Assembly (NCBI GenBank): GCA_021792885.1
Contig: JAJYTV010000032.1
Coordinates: forward strand, 1 to 11,109
Reading direction: 5' to 3'
Source: Bacillota bacterium
GTDB lineage: Bacteria; Bacillota; Sulfobacillia; JAJZYS01; JAJYTV01
DNA length: 11,109 bases
Part shown: positions 1 through 6,799 of the stretch, piece by piece
Numbering within the stretch: position 1 is the stretch's first letter
Layout of the letters: each line of letters opens with the position of its first letter
Made by a program: the position numbers and the translations under genes
The notes under the pieces: generated by a model
What the model was told of the DNA's origin: nothing
Seen by the model: only the letters and a program-made list of their open reading frames with translations
Databases searched by the model: none

Positions 1-145
1 GCTCCGGGCGCTCGGAGAGCCCAAGGAGGTGCTGCGCGAAGAGGTGCTGCGCGACGTGTTCCACACGCGGCTCAAGGTACTGCGCCACCCCGAGGGCGGC
101 AGGCCCGTGGTCCTGCCGGGGTCGGCCCAAGGGAATGACGGTTGA
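1..145 (+). CDS. ABC transporter ATP-binding protein, C-terminal fragment (iron-siderophore/cobalamin type)
   Basis: The frame is open from the window edge (first full codon at 2) to TGA at 143-145, giving 47 visible residues. It reads LRALGEPKEVLREEVLRDVF and continues with HTRLKVLRHPEGGRPVVLPG. This is the usual tail of FecE/BtuD/FhuC-type ATPases: a G-x-P-x-E-V-L helix start, a L-L-R-x-V-F segment, then an H-P-x-x-G-R-P-x-x-L-P strand. In that family the tail lies beyond the H-loop, so the Walker motifs should be just outside the window. The protein would energise uptake of a ferric siderophore, haem or vitamin B12 from the cytoplasmic face of the membrane. The fragment ends inside the promoter of the trp operon, with no separate terminator between them. 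The family call rests on a short conserved tail, so the substrate cannot be named. Confidence 0.72.
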   Translation, partial: LRALGEPKEVLREEVLRDVFHTRLKVLRHPEGGRPVVLPGSAQGNDG

Positions 146-170
146 CACATCGCCCCGCGCGCTGTACGAT
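142..170 (+). promoter_or_regulatory. Sigma-A-type promoter of the trp-aro operon
   Basis: A perfect -35 box TTGACA (142-147) is followed after 17 bases by TACGAT (165-170), a 4/6 match to TATAAT, with TG directly before it. Transcription would start near 176-178, just ahead of the first conserved T-box element. The -35 box overlaps the TGA stop (143-145) of the upstream ABC transporter gene. The strong -35, ideal spacing and position in front of the riboswitch support the call. It is inferred from sequence only. Confidence 0.7.
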
Positions 171-179
171 TGGCGCCAT

Positions 180-445
180 ACAGAACGGCGATGCGCAGGC
201 GGAGTACCGGCGGAACGCTGCCAAGAGAGCCGGCGAGGGTGAGAATCCGGCCAGCGGGAAGCACGGGAATGGGCCTGCAAGCTGCGAACCGAATGGCCGT
301 CAGGTCGAGTAGGCTTCGCCGGGACCTCCCCGTTATTTGGAGGGCGGCATCGGAGTTTTCTCCCGTGTCGGCAAAGTGGGCCTAGGCCAATTTGGGTGGC
401 ACCGCGGAAGTTCGCTTCCGTCCCATCGGGGACGGGGGCGTTTTT
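180..445 (+). promoter_or_regulatory. T-box riboswitch, tRNA-Trp specific (trp operon leader)
   Basis: This leader senses the charging state of tRNA-Trp. Stem I base: GCAGGC (195-200) pairs with GCCTGC (273-278). Its 5' side carries the loop-E-like GGAGTAC (201-207). An upper helix CGCTG (216-220)/CAGCG (252-256) follows, then the AGAGAG bulge (224-229), a CCGG (230-233)/CCGG (247-250) helix, and an apical loop with GGTG (238-241). The 3' side of the specifier loop reads GGGAA-TGG, so the specifier codon is TGG at 270-272 (Trp). Possible Stem II/III elements include AGGTC (302-306)/GACCT (323-327) and GGAG (352-355)/CTCC (360-363). The T-box TGGGTGGCACCGCGG lies at 393-407. Its TGGC would pair with a GCCA tRNA end, matching the G discriminator of bacterial tRNA-Trp. 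The antiterminator forms from TGGG (393-396)/CCCA (422-425) and CGGAAG (405-410)/CTTCCG (415-420). When tRNA is charged, the terminator at 413-445 wins instead. Confidence 0.95.
413..445 (+). terminator. Regulated intrinsic terminator of the T-box leader
   Basis: CGCTTCCGTCCC (413-424) pairs with GGGACGGGGGCG (429-440) as an uninterrupted 12-bp stem with two G-U pairs and an ATCG loop. It is followed directly by TTTTT (441-445). The 5' arm shares bases 413-424 with the antiterminator, so the two folds exclude each other. This is the standard premature-termination switch of T-box leaders. Confidence 0.93.
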
Positions 446-455
446 GTGTTGCTTT

Positions 456-462
456 GGGAGGG
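456..462 (+). promoter_or_regulatory. Ribosome binding site of trpE
   Basis: GGGAGGG lies 7 bases before ATG at 470. It fixes the trpE start, because the same frame is open upstream into the T-box element and offers a TTG at 392. That earlier codon sits inside the riboswitch and has no Shine-Dalgarno sequence. Confidence 0.85.
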
Positions 463-469
463 TTCCGAC

Positions 470-1897
470 ATGGCGGTGACTGCAATCGAAGGGCTCGTCC
501 TGCACCGGCGCAGGCTGATCACAGACCTCTCGCCGATGGCGATCTACCAACACGTCGCAGGGCGCCCCGGCGCGTTCCTGCTTGAGAGCGCGCCGACGCG
601 CGAGACCATCGGGCGCTACTCCTACATCGGCTGGGAGCCGATCTGGCGGCTGCAGGCGCATGGCGGCAGCATCAAGCTCGAACACGGCGGCCGCACGGCG
701 CGCTTTGCCGGGGAGCCTTGGGAGGAGTTGCGCCTTCTGCACGCGCGTACGGCGTGCGACGCGCCCGGTTCCGACGCGCCGCCCTTCTACGCCGGCGCCG
801 TCGGCTACATGGGCTATGACCTCGCGAGGCGCCTCGAGCGGCTCGGCAGCCAGCCCAGGGACGATCGGGGCCTGCCCGAGATGCACTTCGTCGTGCCGCG
901 GATGCTGATCGCCTACGACCATGTGACGCGGCAGATCGACCTCATTGCCGCCCGCGAGCACGGGGGATCTGCCCAGGAGGCGGAGGTTCGGCTCGACCAG
1001 GCGCAGCGCATGCTGGCACGGCCGGCCCGCGTGGCGCGCCCCGCCGCACCGAAGGCGCCAGAGCTCCTCTCCCGGTCGCTTTCGCCCGCGGCCTACGCCC
1101 AGGCGGTTCTTGCGGCGAAGGAGGCGATCGCCCAGGGCGAGATCTTCCAGGCGGTGATCGCGCAGCGCCACGACTACCGCACCCAGGCCGCCCCGCTCGA
1201 CGTCTACCGGGCGCTGCGCGCGCTCGACCCGTCGCCGTACCTCTTCCACCTGCGCTGCCCGAGCTTCCACTTCTACGGCAGTTCGCCGGAGACGCTCGTG
1301 CAGGTGAAGAAGGGCCGCGTCACGGTCCGGCCGATCGCCGGGACGCGTGGCCGGCCCCAGGACCAGTCGCGCATCCGGGAGGTCGCGGAGGAACTGCTGG
1401 AGGACCCGAAGGAGCGCGCCGAGCACCTCATGCTGCTCGACCTCGGGCGCAACGACGTGGGCCGGGTCTCGTCTCCCGGCAGCGTCTCGGTCCTGCGCCA
1501 GTTCTCCGTCGAGGAGTACGCGCGCGTCCTGCACCTCGTCTCGGAGGTGGAAGGGAGCCTCGCGCCCGGCAAGGACAGCATCGACGCCCTGGCGGCGGCG
1601 TTCCCTGCCGGCACGCTCACCGGGGCGCCGAAGATCCGTGCGATGCAGCTGATCGACGCGCTCGAGCCGGTCGCCCGGGGCCCCTACGGCGGGGCGGTCG
1701 GCTACCTCGGCGCCGACGGCGACCTCGACTTCGCGATCGCCATCCGCAGCATCATCCAGCGCGGCGACATCGCCTACCTGCAGGCGGGCGCCGGCATCGT
1801 GGCGGACTCCTCGCCGGAGCGCGAGGAGGAGGAGTGCCAGCACAAGCTCGCGGCACTCCGGCGGGCACTCGAGCAGGCGGGAGGTGGTGCGGCGTGA
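470..1897 (+). CDS. trpE: Anthranilate synthase component I (aminase subunit)
   Basis: The protein has 475 residues, the usual size for TrpE. With the TrpG glutaminase it converts chorismate plus glutamine-derived ammonia to anthranilate and pyruvate, the first committed step to Trp. The N-terminal domain carries LLESAPTRETIGRYSYIG; the LLES motif is the known tryptophan feedback-binding element of the family, so allosteric inhibition by Trp is expected. The C-terminal chorismate-binding domain shows the GEIFQAVIAQR block, PIAGTRGRP, the LDLGRNDVGR block, HLVSEVEG, FPAGTLTGAPKIRAM and QAGAGIVADSSPE, in family order. ATG at 470 has a good Shine-Dalgarno and follows the leader terminator by 24 bases. 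The stop TGA overlaps the trpG start by 4 bases. PabB and isochorismate synthase share the C-terminal domain, but the LLES element and the operon context make TrpE clear. Confidence 0.97.
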   Translation: MAVTAIEGLVLHRRRLITDLSPMAIYQHVAGRPGAFLLESAPTRETIGRYSYIGWEPIWRLQAHGGSIKLEHGGRTARFAGEPWEELRLLHARTACDAPGSDAPPFYAGAVGYMGYDLARRLERLGSQPRDDRGLPEMHFVVPRMLIAYDHVTRQIDLIAAREHGGSAQEAEVRLDQAQRMLARPARVARPAAPKAPELLSRSLSPAAYAQAVLAAKEAIAQGEIFQAVIAQRHDYRTQAAPLDVYRALRALDPSPYLFHLRCPSFHFYGSSPETLVQVKKGRVTVRPIAGTRGRPQDQSRIREVAEELLEDPKERAEHLMLLDLGRNDVGRVSSPGSVSVLRQFSVEEYARVLHLVSEVEGSLAPGKDSIDALAAAFPAGTLTGAPKIRAMQLIDALEPVARGPYGGAVGYLGADGDLDFAIAIRSIIQRGDIAYLQAGAGIVADSSPEREEEECQHKLAALRRALEQAGGGAA

Positions 1898-2457
1898 TCG
1901 CCGTCGTGGACAACTACGACTCCTTCACCTTCAACCTCGTGCAGATCCTGGCCGCGCGCACAGACGTGGAAGTGCGCCGCAACGACGACCCGGGTCTGGG
2001 GGGACTCCTCGCGCGCGCGGACGGCATCGTGATCTCGCCCGGGCCGGGCAGGCCGGAGGCGACCGGCGACCTCCCGGGCCTCCTGCGCGCCATGGAGCGC
2101 CGCGTCCCGCTGCTCGGCGTCTGCCTCGGCCACCAGCTGCTCGGGCAGCTCGCCGGCGCCGAGATCATCCAGATCGCGCCGCGCCACGGCAAGACGTCGC
2201 GCATCCGTCACGACGGGGCGGGCCTCTTTCAGGGCCTCGCGCAGGACTTCCTCGCGACGCGCTACCACTCCCTCGCGGTCGCAGAGCAGACTCTGCCGCG
2301 GTCGTGGCGAATCACCGCCCGCGCGGAGGACGGCACGGTGATGGGCATCCGCTCCCCGGACGGGCGATGGGAAGGCGTCCAGTTCCACCCCGAATCGATC
2401 GCGACCAGCGAGGGACCCGCATTGCTCGAGAACTTCATCCGGAGGTGCAGCGCATGA
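1894..2457 (+). CDS. trpG: Anthranilate synthase component II (glutamine amidotransferase)
   Basis: This 187-residue class I glutamine amidotransferase supplies ammonia to TrpE. The start chosen is GTG at 1894, overlapping the trpE stop as GTGA and preceded by GGAGGTGG. It gives the family-typical N-terminus MIAVVDNYDSFTFNLVQ. An upstream in-frame codon at 1834 would add 20 residues unlike the family. Visible motifs: the oxyanion-region SPGPGRPE (48-55), the nucleophile C77 in GVCLGHQ, HGKTS (98-102), and the catalytic H165 and E167 in QFHPES. A separate trpG beside trpE differs from B. subtilis, where the shared PabA/TrpG glutaminase sits in the folate operon. This copy could still serve PabB as well; nothing here settles that. 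Confidence 0.96.
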   Translation: MIAVVDNYDSFTFNLVQILAARTDVEVRRNDDPGLGGLLARADGIVISPGPGRPEATGDLPGLLRAMERRVPLLGVCLGHQLLGQLAGAEIIQIAPRHGKTSRIRHDGAGLFQGLAQDFLATRYHSLAVAEQTLPRSWRITARAEDGTVMGIRSPDGRWEGVQFHPESIATSEGPALLENFIRRCSA

Positions 2458-3476
2458 TCCAGGAAGCGATCGCCGTCATCCTGCGGGGTGGACGGCTGAC
2501 GGCGGAGGAGGCCGAGGCGGCCATCGACCAGATCATGTCGGGGCAGGCGACGCCGGCGCAGATCGCCGGCTTCGCGGTGGCGCTCGCCGTGCGCGGCGAG
2601 ACGGCCGACGAGGTCGCGGGCTGCGCCCGCGCGATGCGGCGCCACGCGACGCGCGTCGAAGTGCACCGTGCGGACGCGGTCGACAACTGCGGAACCGGCG
2701 GCGACGGCCTCGGCACCTTCAACATTTCGACGACGGCGGCGTTCGTGGCCGCCGGGGCGGGCTGCGCCGTCGCGAAGCACGGCAACCGGGCAGCGTCCAG
2801 CCGCTGCGGCTCCGCCGAGGTCCTGGAGACGGCGGGGGTCTCGCTCGCTGTCTCGCCCGAGCGCGTCGGCATGGCGGTCGACGAGATCGGGATCGGCTTC
2901 CTCTTCGCACCGCAGCTGCACGGCGCGCTGAAGCACGCGGCGGGTCCGCGCAAGGAACTCGGCGTGCGCACCGTCTTCAACCTGCTCGGCCCGCTGGCGA
3001 ATCCCGCCGGCGTGCGCCGCCAGGTGATCGGCGTGCCCCGCCTCGAGCATGTGGACCTGATCGCCCAGGCGCTCTTGCAGCTCGGCGTCGACCACGCGCT
3101 GGTGCTGCACGGGGCGGGGGGAGCCGATGAGCTGACCTTGGCGGGGCAGAACGAGATCCGGGAGGTGCGCGGGGGGGAGGTGCGGGCGCTCCAGCTTGAC
3201 GCCCGCTCGCTGGGTTTCGGGGCAAGCGGGAACGACGCCCTCCTCGGCGGCGATGCGCAGGAGAACGCGAAGATCATGCAGGCGGTGCTGGAAGGAGAGC
3301 GCGGCCCCCGTCGCGACGTCGTGCTGCTCAATGCCGCCGCGACGATCTACGTCAGCGGGATGGCCGCGAGCATCGCTGACGCGCTGCCCCTCGCGGAACA
3401 GTCGATCGATTCCGGCACCGCGCGCCGCAAGCTCCAGGCGCTCGCCGACTTCACGCGGGCCGAGCTCGCCGGATGA
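2454..3476 (+). CDS. trpD: Anthranilate phosphoribosyltransferase
   Basis: This 340-residue enzyme transfers the phosphoribosyl group of PRPP to anthranilate, giving phosphoribosyl-anthranilate. ATG at 2454 overlaps the trpG stop as ATGA, with GGAGG (2441-2445) 8 bases upstream. The N-terminal helical domain is followed by the PRPP diphosphate-binding loop CGTGGDGLGTFNIS (79-92), the KHGNRAASS loop (108-116) with CGSAEVLE after it, and the Mg-binding pair D225-E226 in GGADELT. RTVFNLLGPLANP (172-184) is another family hallmark. Length and motif order are those of a normal monofunctional TrpD, not the TrpG-TrpD fusion of enterobacteria. A long open frame on the opposite strand here is a GC-bias shadow. 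Confidence 0.97.
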   Translation: MIQEAIAVILRGGRLTAEEAEAAIDQIMSGQATPAQIAGFAVALAVRGETADEVAGCARAMRRHATRVEVHRADAVDNCGTGGDGLGTFNISTTAAFVAAGAGCAVAKHGNRAASSRCGSAEVLETAGVSLAVSPERVGMAVDEIGIGFLFAPQLHGALKHAAGPRKELGVRTVFNLLGPLANPAGVRRQVIGVPRLEHVDLIAQALLQLGVDHALVLHGAGGADELTLAGQNEIREVRGGEVRALQLDARSLGFGASGNDALLGGDAQENAKIMQAVLEGERGPRRDVVLLNAAATIYVSGMAASIADALPLAEQSIDSGTARRKLQALADFTRAELAG

Positions 3477-4222
3477 ATCATCTCGAGCGGCTCGCGGCGG
3501 CGCAGCGGGAGGAGTTCTTGCGCCGCTCCGCACCCCTTCCCCGGCGCGCAGACGGCGTGCGGCCGTTCCTGCCGCATGGGGAAGGACCCGCAGCGCTGAT
3601 CGCCGAGTTCAAGCGCTCTTCGCCAAGCCACGGCCCGTTCGAGGATGTGGGCCGCGAGGCGCAGATCCGGCGCTACGAGGCGTTGGGCGCATCCGCCATC
3701 TCGATCCTCGTGACGCAAGAGGGCTTTTCGGGCAGCGTCGACGATCTCCAGGCGGCGCGTGCGGAGACGGCGCTCCCGCTTCTCTACAAGGGATTCGTGA
3801 GCCTGCAGGGGCAGATCGACGAGGCGCACGCCTACGGCGCGGACGCCGTCCTCCTGATCGCAGCCGTGCTGCGGGGGGAGCTCGGGCGCTTCTTGCGCCA
3901 CGCCCAGGAGCTCGGGCTGGAGGCGCTCTGCGAGGTGCACGACGCGGAGGAGTTCGACGCCGCCTGCGCCGCCGGCGCACGCCTTTTGGGCGTGAACAAC
4001 CGCGACCTGCGCACGCTGCAGATCGACACGGCGAACTTCCTCGCGCTCGCGGCGCGGGCGCCGCACGGCGTCACGCTCATCGCAGAGAGCGGGTACCGCA
4101 CGCGGAAGGCAGTGCGCGAGGCGGTCGCCGCGGGGGCGCGAGGCCTGCTGGTCGGTGAGGCGCTGCTCGCGGGCGGCGAGCTGCAGGCGCCCTGGCGGGA
4201 GGTGCTGGCGCATGTGGGTTAA
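3473..4222 (+). CDS. trpC: Indole-3-glycerol phosphate synthase
   Basis: This 249-residue TIM-barrel enzyme closes the ring of carboxyphenylamino-deoxyribulose phosphate to indole-glycerol phosphate. ATG at 3473 overlaps the trpD stop as ATGA. No strong Shine-Dalgarno is visible, so translational coupling is likely. Catalytic positions known from Sulfolobus IGPS are present: E45 and K47 in AEFKRSSPS, K106 in LLYKGF, E154 in CEVHD, the Asn pair of VNNRDL (174-179), and E205-S206 in AESG. Two consensus positions differ: the usual K-D-F after the third strand is K-G-F, and the usual S-V-L-T-[DE] block reads ILVTQEGF. It is monofunctional, not fused to trpF as in E. coli. Its stop lies 11 bases inside trpF. 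Confidence 0.96.
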   Translation: MNHLERLAAAQREEFLRRSAPLPRRADGVRPFLPHGEGPAALIAEFKRSSPSHGPFEDVGREAQIRRYEALGASAISILVTQEGFSGSVDDLQAARAETALPLLYKGFVSLQGQIDEAHAYGADAVLLIAAVLRGELGRFLRHAQELGLEALCEVHDAEEFDAACAAGARLLGVNNRDLRTLQIDTANFLALAARAPHGVTLIAESGYRTRKAVREAVAAGARGLLVGEALLAGGELQAPWREVLAHVG

Positions 4223-4820
4223 GGTCTGCGGCTGCCGCACGCCGGAAGGCATCGACGCGGCTGTCGCTGCGGGTGCCGACGCTGTCGGACTGATCTTTGC
4301 GGAGAGTCGCCGGCGGGTGTCGGTGGCGACGGCCAGGAGCCTCACGGAGCGCGTGCCGTCGAGCGTCGCGATCGTCGGCGTCGTCCGATCGCCGTCCACC
4401 GCCCTGCTGCGCGAACTGCTCGACGCGGTGCCCTTCGACATGCTGCAGCTGAGCGGCAAGCTGCCGCGCGGGGCGGCGAAGGGCGTGCCGCTCCTGCGCA
4501 CCGTCTACCTCGGACCGGACGACCGCTTGCCTTCGGGGCGCCTGCCCCGCGCCTACGCGCTGCACCTCGACCGGCGCAGCACGCACCAGTACGGCGGCAC
4601 CGGACAGCGGGTCAGCACGCGCGCCGCGCGCCGCATCGCGGAAATGGGGCGGCGGGTCGTCCTCGCCGGTGGGCTCACGCCCGAGAACGTCGCTGCGGCG
4701 ATCGAGGAGGCGGCGCCGTTCGGCGTCGATGTCGCGTCGGGCGTCGAGGTGCTGGGCGAGCACGATCCGGACCTCATCCTCCGCTTCGTGCGGACAGCCA
4801 AGGGAGTGAACGCGCAGTGA
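4212..4820 (+). CDS. trpF: Phosphoribosylanthranilate isomerase
   Basis: This 202-residue TIM barrel carries out the Amadori rearrangement of phosphoribosyl-anthranilate. ATG at 4212 is 7 bases after GGGAGGTG (4197-4204) and overlaps trpC by 11 bases. An in-frame start further upstream would add only out-of-family residues. The N-terminus MWVKVCGCRTPEG contains the catalytic base C6. D120 in LHLDRR, ahead of the GGTG loop (128-131), matches the general acid. GLIFAESRRRVS, LAGGLTPENV and GVDVASGVEV are recognisable phosphate-site elements. Divergences: the near-universal QLHG motif is LQLSG (79-82), and the C-terminal G-x-K-D loop reads GEHD (182-185). The catalytic pair is intact, so I expect function, though this is the least consensus-like Trp enzyme in the operon. 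Confidence 0.94.
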   Translation: MWVKVCGCRTPEGIDAAVAAGADAVGLIFAESRRRVSVATARSLTERVPSSVAIVGVVRSPSTALLRELLDAVPFDMLQLSGKLPRGAAKGVPLLRTVYLGPDDRLPSGRLPRAYALHLDRRSTHQYGGTGQRVSTRAARRIAEMGRRVVLAGGLTPENVAAAIEEAAPFGVDVASGVEVLGEHDPDLILRFVRTAKGVNAQ

Positions 4821-5986
4821 GCGGTCGGTTCGGGGCCTACGGCGGCCAGTTTGTGCCGGAGACGTTGATGGCGGCGCTTTCGGAGCTTGAGACGGCGTAC
4901 AGCGAGGCGATGGCCGATCGCGCGTTCGTCGACGCGTACGAGGACCTCTTGCGCGAGTACGTCGGGCGGCCGACGCCCCTCACCCATGCGCGGCGCCTCA
5001 CGGAGCGCTTCGGCGGTGCGCAGGTCTACCTCAAGCGCGAGGACCTCGCGCACACCGGGGCGCACAAGATTAACAACACGCTCGGGCAGGCGCTCCTCTG
5101 CCAGCGCATGGGCAAGCACCGGCTGATCGCAGAGACGGGTGCGGGGCAGCACGGTGTCGCGGCGGCGACCGCAGCGGCGCTGCTCGGGCTGGAGTGCGAA
5201 GTCTTCATGGGTTCGGTGGACGTGCAGCGCCAGGCGCCGAACGTCTACCGCATGGAACTCTTGGGCACCAGGGTGCACGCCGTGGAGAGCGGCAGCAGGA
5301 CGCTGAAGGACGCGACGAACGCCGCGCTGCGCGAATGGGTGCGCAGCGTGCGCGACACCCACTACGCGATCGGCTCGGTCGTCGGGCCGCATCCCTTCCC
5401 CACGATCGTGCGTGACCTGCAGTCGGTGATCGGAAGAGAGGTGCTGCGTCAGTCCGAGGCGGCCTTCGGCGGGCTGCCGCAGGCGGCGATCGCCTGCGTC
5501 GGCGGAGGCTCGAACGCCGCAGGCCTGTTCGCGCCGCTCGCATCGACCCCCGTAGCGCTCTACGGCGTCGAGGCGGCCGGCGCCGGCCTCCACGGGCACG
5601 AGCACGCCGCCACCTTGACGCGCGGCCGCCCTGGCGTGCTGCACGGCGCGTACTCCTACCTCCTGCAGGATGCGGAGGGACAGGTGCAGGAGGCGTACTC
5701 GATCTCCGCCGGCCTCGACTACCCGGGCGTGGGTCCGGAGCACGCGCACTGGCACGACAGCGGCAGGGTGCGCTACCTGAGCGCGACCGACGAGGAGGCG
5801 CTCGAGGCGCTGCACCTTTTGGCGCGCGAGGAGGGCATCATCCCGGCACTCGAGAGCGCGCACGCGATCGCCCGGGCCGGGGAGATCGCGCAGTCGCTGC
5901 CGAAGGAGGCGGCCCTCGTCGTGGTCGTGTCCGGCCGCGGCGACAAGGACCTCGAGGCGATCCGGGCACGGGAGGCGAGCGCATGA
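4817..5986 (+). CDS. trpB: Tryptophan synthase beta chain
   Basis: This 389-residue PLP enzyme condenses indole with serine to give tryptophan, in an alpha2-beta2 complex with TrpA. GTG at 4817 overlaps the trpF stop as GTGA; AGGGAG (4801-4806) is a moderately distant Shine-Dalgarno. The N-terminus GRFGAYGGQFVPETLM is the classic TrpB1 start. PLP lysine K84 lies in HTGAHKINN, catalytic E106 in AETGAGQHG, and the PLP-phosphate loop is GGGSNAAG. SAGLDYPGVGPEHAHW and SGRGDKD are further landmarks. These are motifs of the TrpA-dependent TrpB1 branch rather than TrpB2. Length is normal and there is no visible lesion. Confidence 0.98.
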   Translation: MSGRFGAYGGQFVPETLMAALSELETAYSEAMADRAFVDAYEDLLREYVGRPTPLTHARRLTERFGGAQVYLKREDLAHTGAHKINNTLGQALLCQRMGKHRLIAETGAGQHGVAAATAAALLGLECEVFMGSVDVQRQAPNVYRMELLGTRVHAVESGSRTLKDATNAALREWVRSVRDTHYAIGSVVGPHPFPTIVRDLQSVIGREVLRQSEAAFGGLPQAAIACVGGGSNAAGLFAPLASTPVALYGVEAAGAGLHGHEHAATLTRGRPGVLHGAYSYLLQDAEGQVQEAYSISAGLDYPGVGPEHAHWHDSGRVRYLSATDEEALEALHLLAREEGIIPALESAHAIARAGEIAQSLPKEAALVVVVSGRGDKDLEAIRAREASA

Positions 5987-6771
5987 CGAGAATCCAGGAG
6001 ACCTTGCAGCGCCTGCGCGCGGAGAACCGCGCTGCCCTCATGGCGTACCTGTGCGCCGGCGATCCGACGGTCGAGGGGAGCATCGAGGGACTGGCCGCGG
6101 CCGCGCAGGCCGGGGCGGACATCCTGGAAGTGGGATGGCCGTTCAGCGACCCGGTGGCGGACGGCCCCGTGATCCAGGCCGCGTCGGAGCGGGCGCTGCG
6201 CCACACGCGCCGCGAGGACGTGATCGCCGCCGTGGCGGCGCTGCGCCAGCGCGTCGCCCAGCCGATCGCGGTCCTGAGCTACTGCAACCCGCTGATCTCC
6301 GCCGGGCGCGACGAGACGCTGCACGTGCTCGCGCAGGCGGGCGCCGACGCGCTCGTCGTCCCGGACCTGCCGATGGAGGAGTCGGCCGCCTGGCGCCAGG
6401 CGGCGCAGGCGGAAGGCCTCGCGATCACGCAGTTCATCGCGCCGACGACCGACGCCCAGCGCCTGCCGCACATCGCCGAGGCTGCGGACGGGTTCGTCTA
6501 TGCCGTGGCGCTCTTGGGTGTCACGGGCAGCGCCGAGGACTCGGCCGAGTCGATCCTGCCCGTCGTCGACGCGCTGCGCAGACATCGCGACGTCCCCGTC
6601 CTGGCTGGCTTCGGCATTGGGGACGGGGCGTCCGCCAAGCGATGGCGCAGCCGCGGACTCGACGGCGTGATCGTCGGTTCCGCGCTCGTCCAGGCGCTGG
6701 CCGAGAGGGGACCCGAAGGCGTCCGCAGGGCGGTGCGGGAGATCCGTGCCGGGCTTGACAGCGTGGGGTAG
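5983..6771 (+). CDS. trpA: Tryptophan synthase alpha chain
   Basis: This 262-residue TIM barrel cleaves indole-glycerol phosphate to indole and glyceraldehyde-3-phosphate and channels indole to TrpB. ATG at 5983 overlaps the trpB stop as ATGA, with GGGAGG (5970-5975) 7 bases before it. Catalytic E49 and D60 fall at the same numbers as in E. coli, within EVGWPFSDPVADGPVIQ. SYCNPL, VVPDLPMEES, LLGVTGS and GVIVGSALV are further family blocks. The consensus E-L-G-[IV]-P-F-S-D-P reads E-V-G-W-P-F-S-D-P, and the usual Tyr-x-Val-Ser before GVTG reads YAVAL. Neither change touches the catalytic acids. The last codons include a TTGACA that may belong to an internal promoter. Confidence 0.97.
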   Translation: MTRIQETLQRLRAENRAALMAYLCAGDPTVEGSIEGLAAAAQAGADILEVGWPFSDPVADGPVIQAASERALRHTRREDVIAAVAALRQRVAQPIAVLSYCNPLISAGRDETLHVLAQAGADALVVPDLPMEESAAWRQAAQAEGLAITQFIAPTTDAQRLPHIAEAADGFVYAVALLGVTGSAEDSAESILPVVDALRRHRDVPVLAGFGIGDGASAKRWRSRGLDGVIVGSALVQALAERGPEGVRRAVREIRAGLDSVG

Positions 6772-6784
6772 TCTTAATTATCGA
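6755..6784 (+). promoter_or_regulatory. Possible internal promoter before aroF
   Basis: A perfect TTGACA (6755-6760) lies in the last codons of trpA. After 18 bases comes TATCGA (6779-6784), only a 3/6 match to TATAAT, within the stretch TCTTAATTATCG (6772-6783), which is strikingly AT-rich for this window. It sits in the only real gap of the operon. It could give aroF-aroA some transcription independent of the Trp T-box. The -10 is weak, so this is tentative. Confidence 0.35.
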
Positions 6785-6786
6785 AC

Positions 6787-6790
6787 GGAG
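6787..6790 (+). promoter_or_regulatory. Ribosome binding site of aroF
   Basis: GGAG at 6787-6790 is 9 bases before GTG at 6800. It supports that start over the in-frame GTG at 6746, which lies inside trpA and would prepend 18 residues not found in the family. Confidence 0.65.
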
Positions 6791-6799
6791 TGGATCTTC

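Noticed and set aside
170..385. 71-codon open frame in the leader, as a possible leader peptide or small protein
   Set aside because: It lies wholly inside the T-box RNA, has no Shine-Dalgarno, no run of Trp codons, and Arg-rich shadow composition. The RNA structure explains the conservation signals.
379..388. GGCCTAGGCC perfect palindrome as a possible operator
   Set aside because: It lies within the T-box RNA just before the T-box element and could simply be part of the leader fold. There is no second copy or other sign of a protein-binding site.
392..469. Extension of trpE to TTG at 392
   Set aside because: The codon is inside the T-box sequence and the extension would be translated through the terminator hairpin. 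ATG at 470 has a clear Shine-Dalgarno and the normal TrpE length.
2262..3533. 423-codon open frame on the - strand opposite trpD
   Set aside because: This is typical GC-rich antisense shadow: Arg/Ala/His-rich, no recognisable domain, and the + strand trpD is complete and canonical.
4553..5863. 436-codon open frame on the - strand opposite trpB
   Set aside because: It mirrors trpB codon structure, has no family motif, and arises from scarce stop codons at high GC.
6746..6799. Earlier GTG (6746) as the aroF start, overlapping trpA by 26 bases
   Set aside because: The added 18 residues do not fit the family N-terminus (M-[IV]-V-V-L-K-P-G), which begins exactly at GTG 6800 with GGAG before it.
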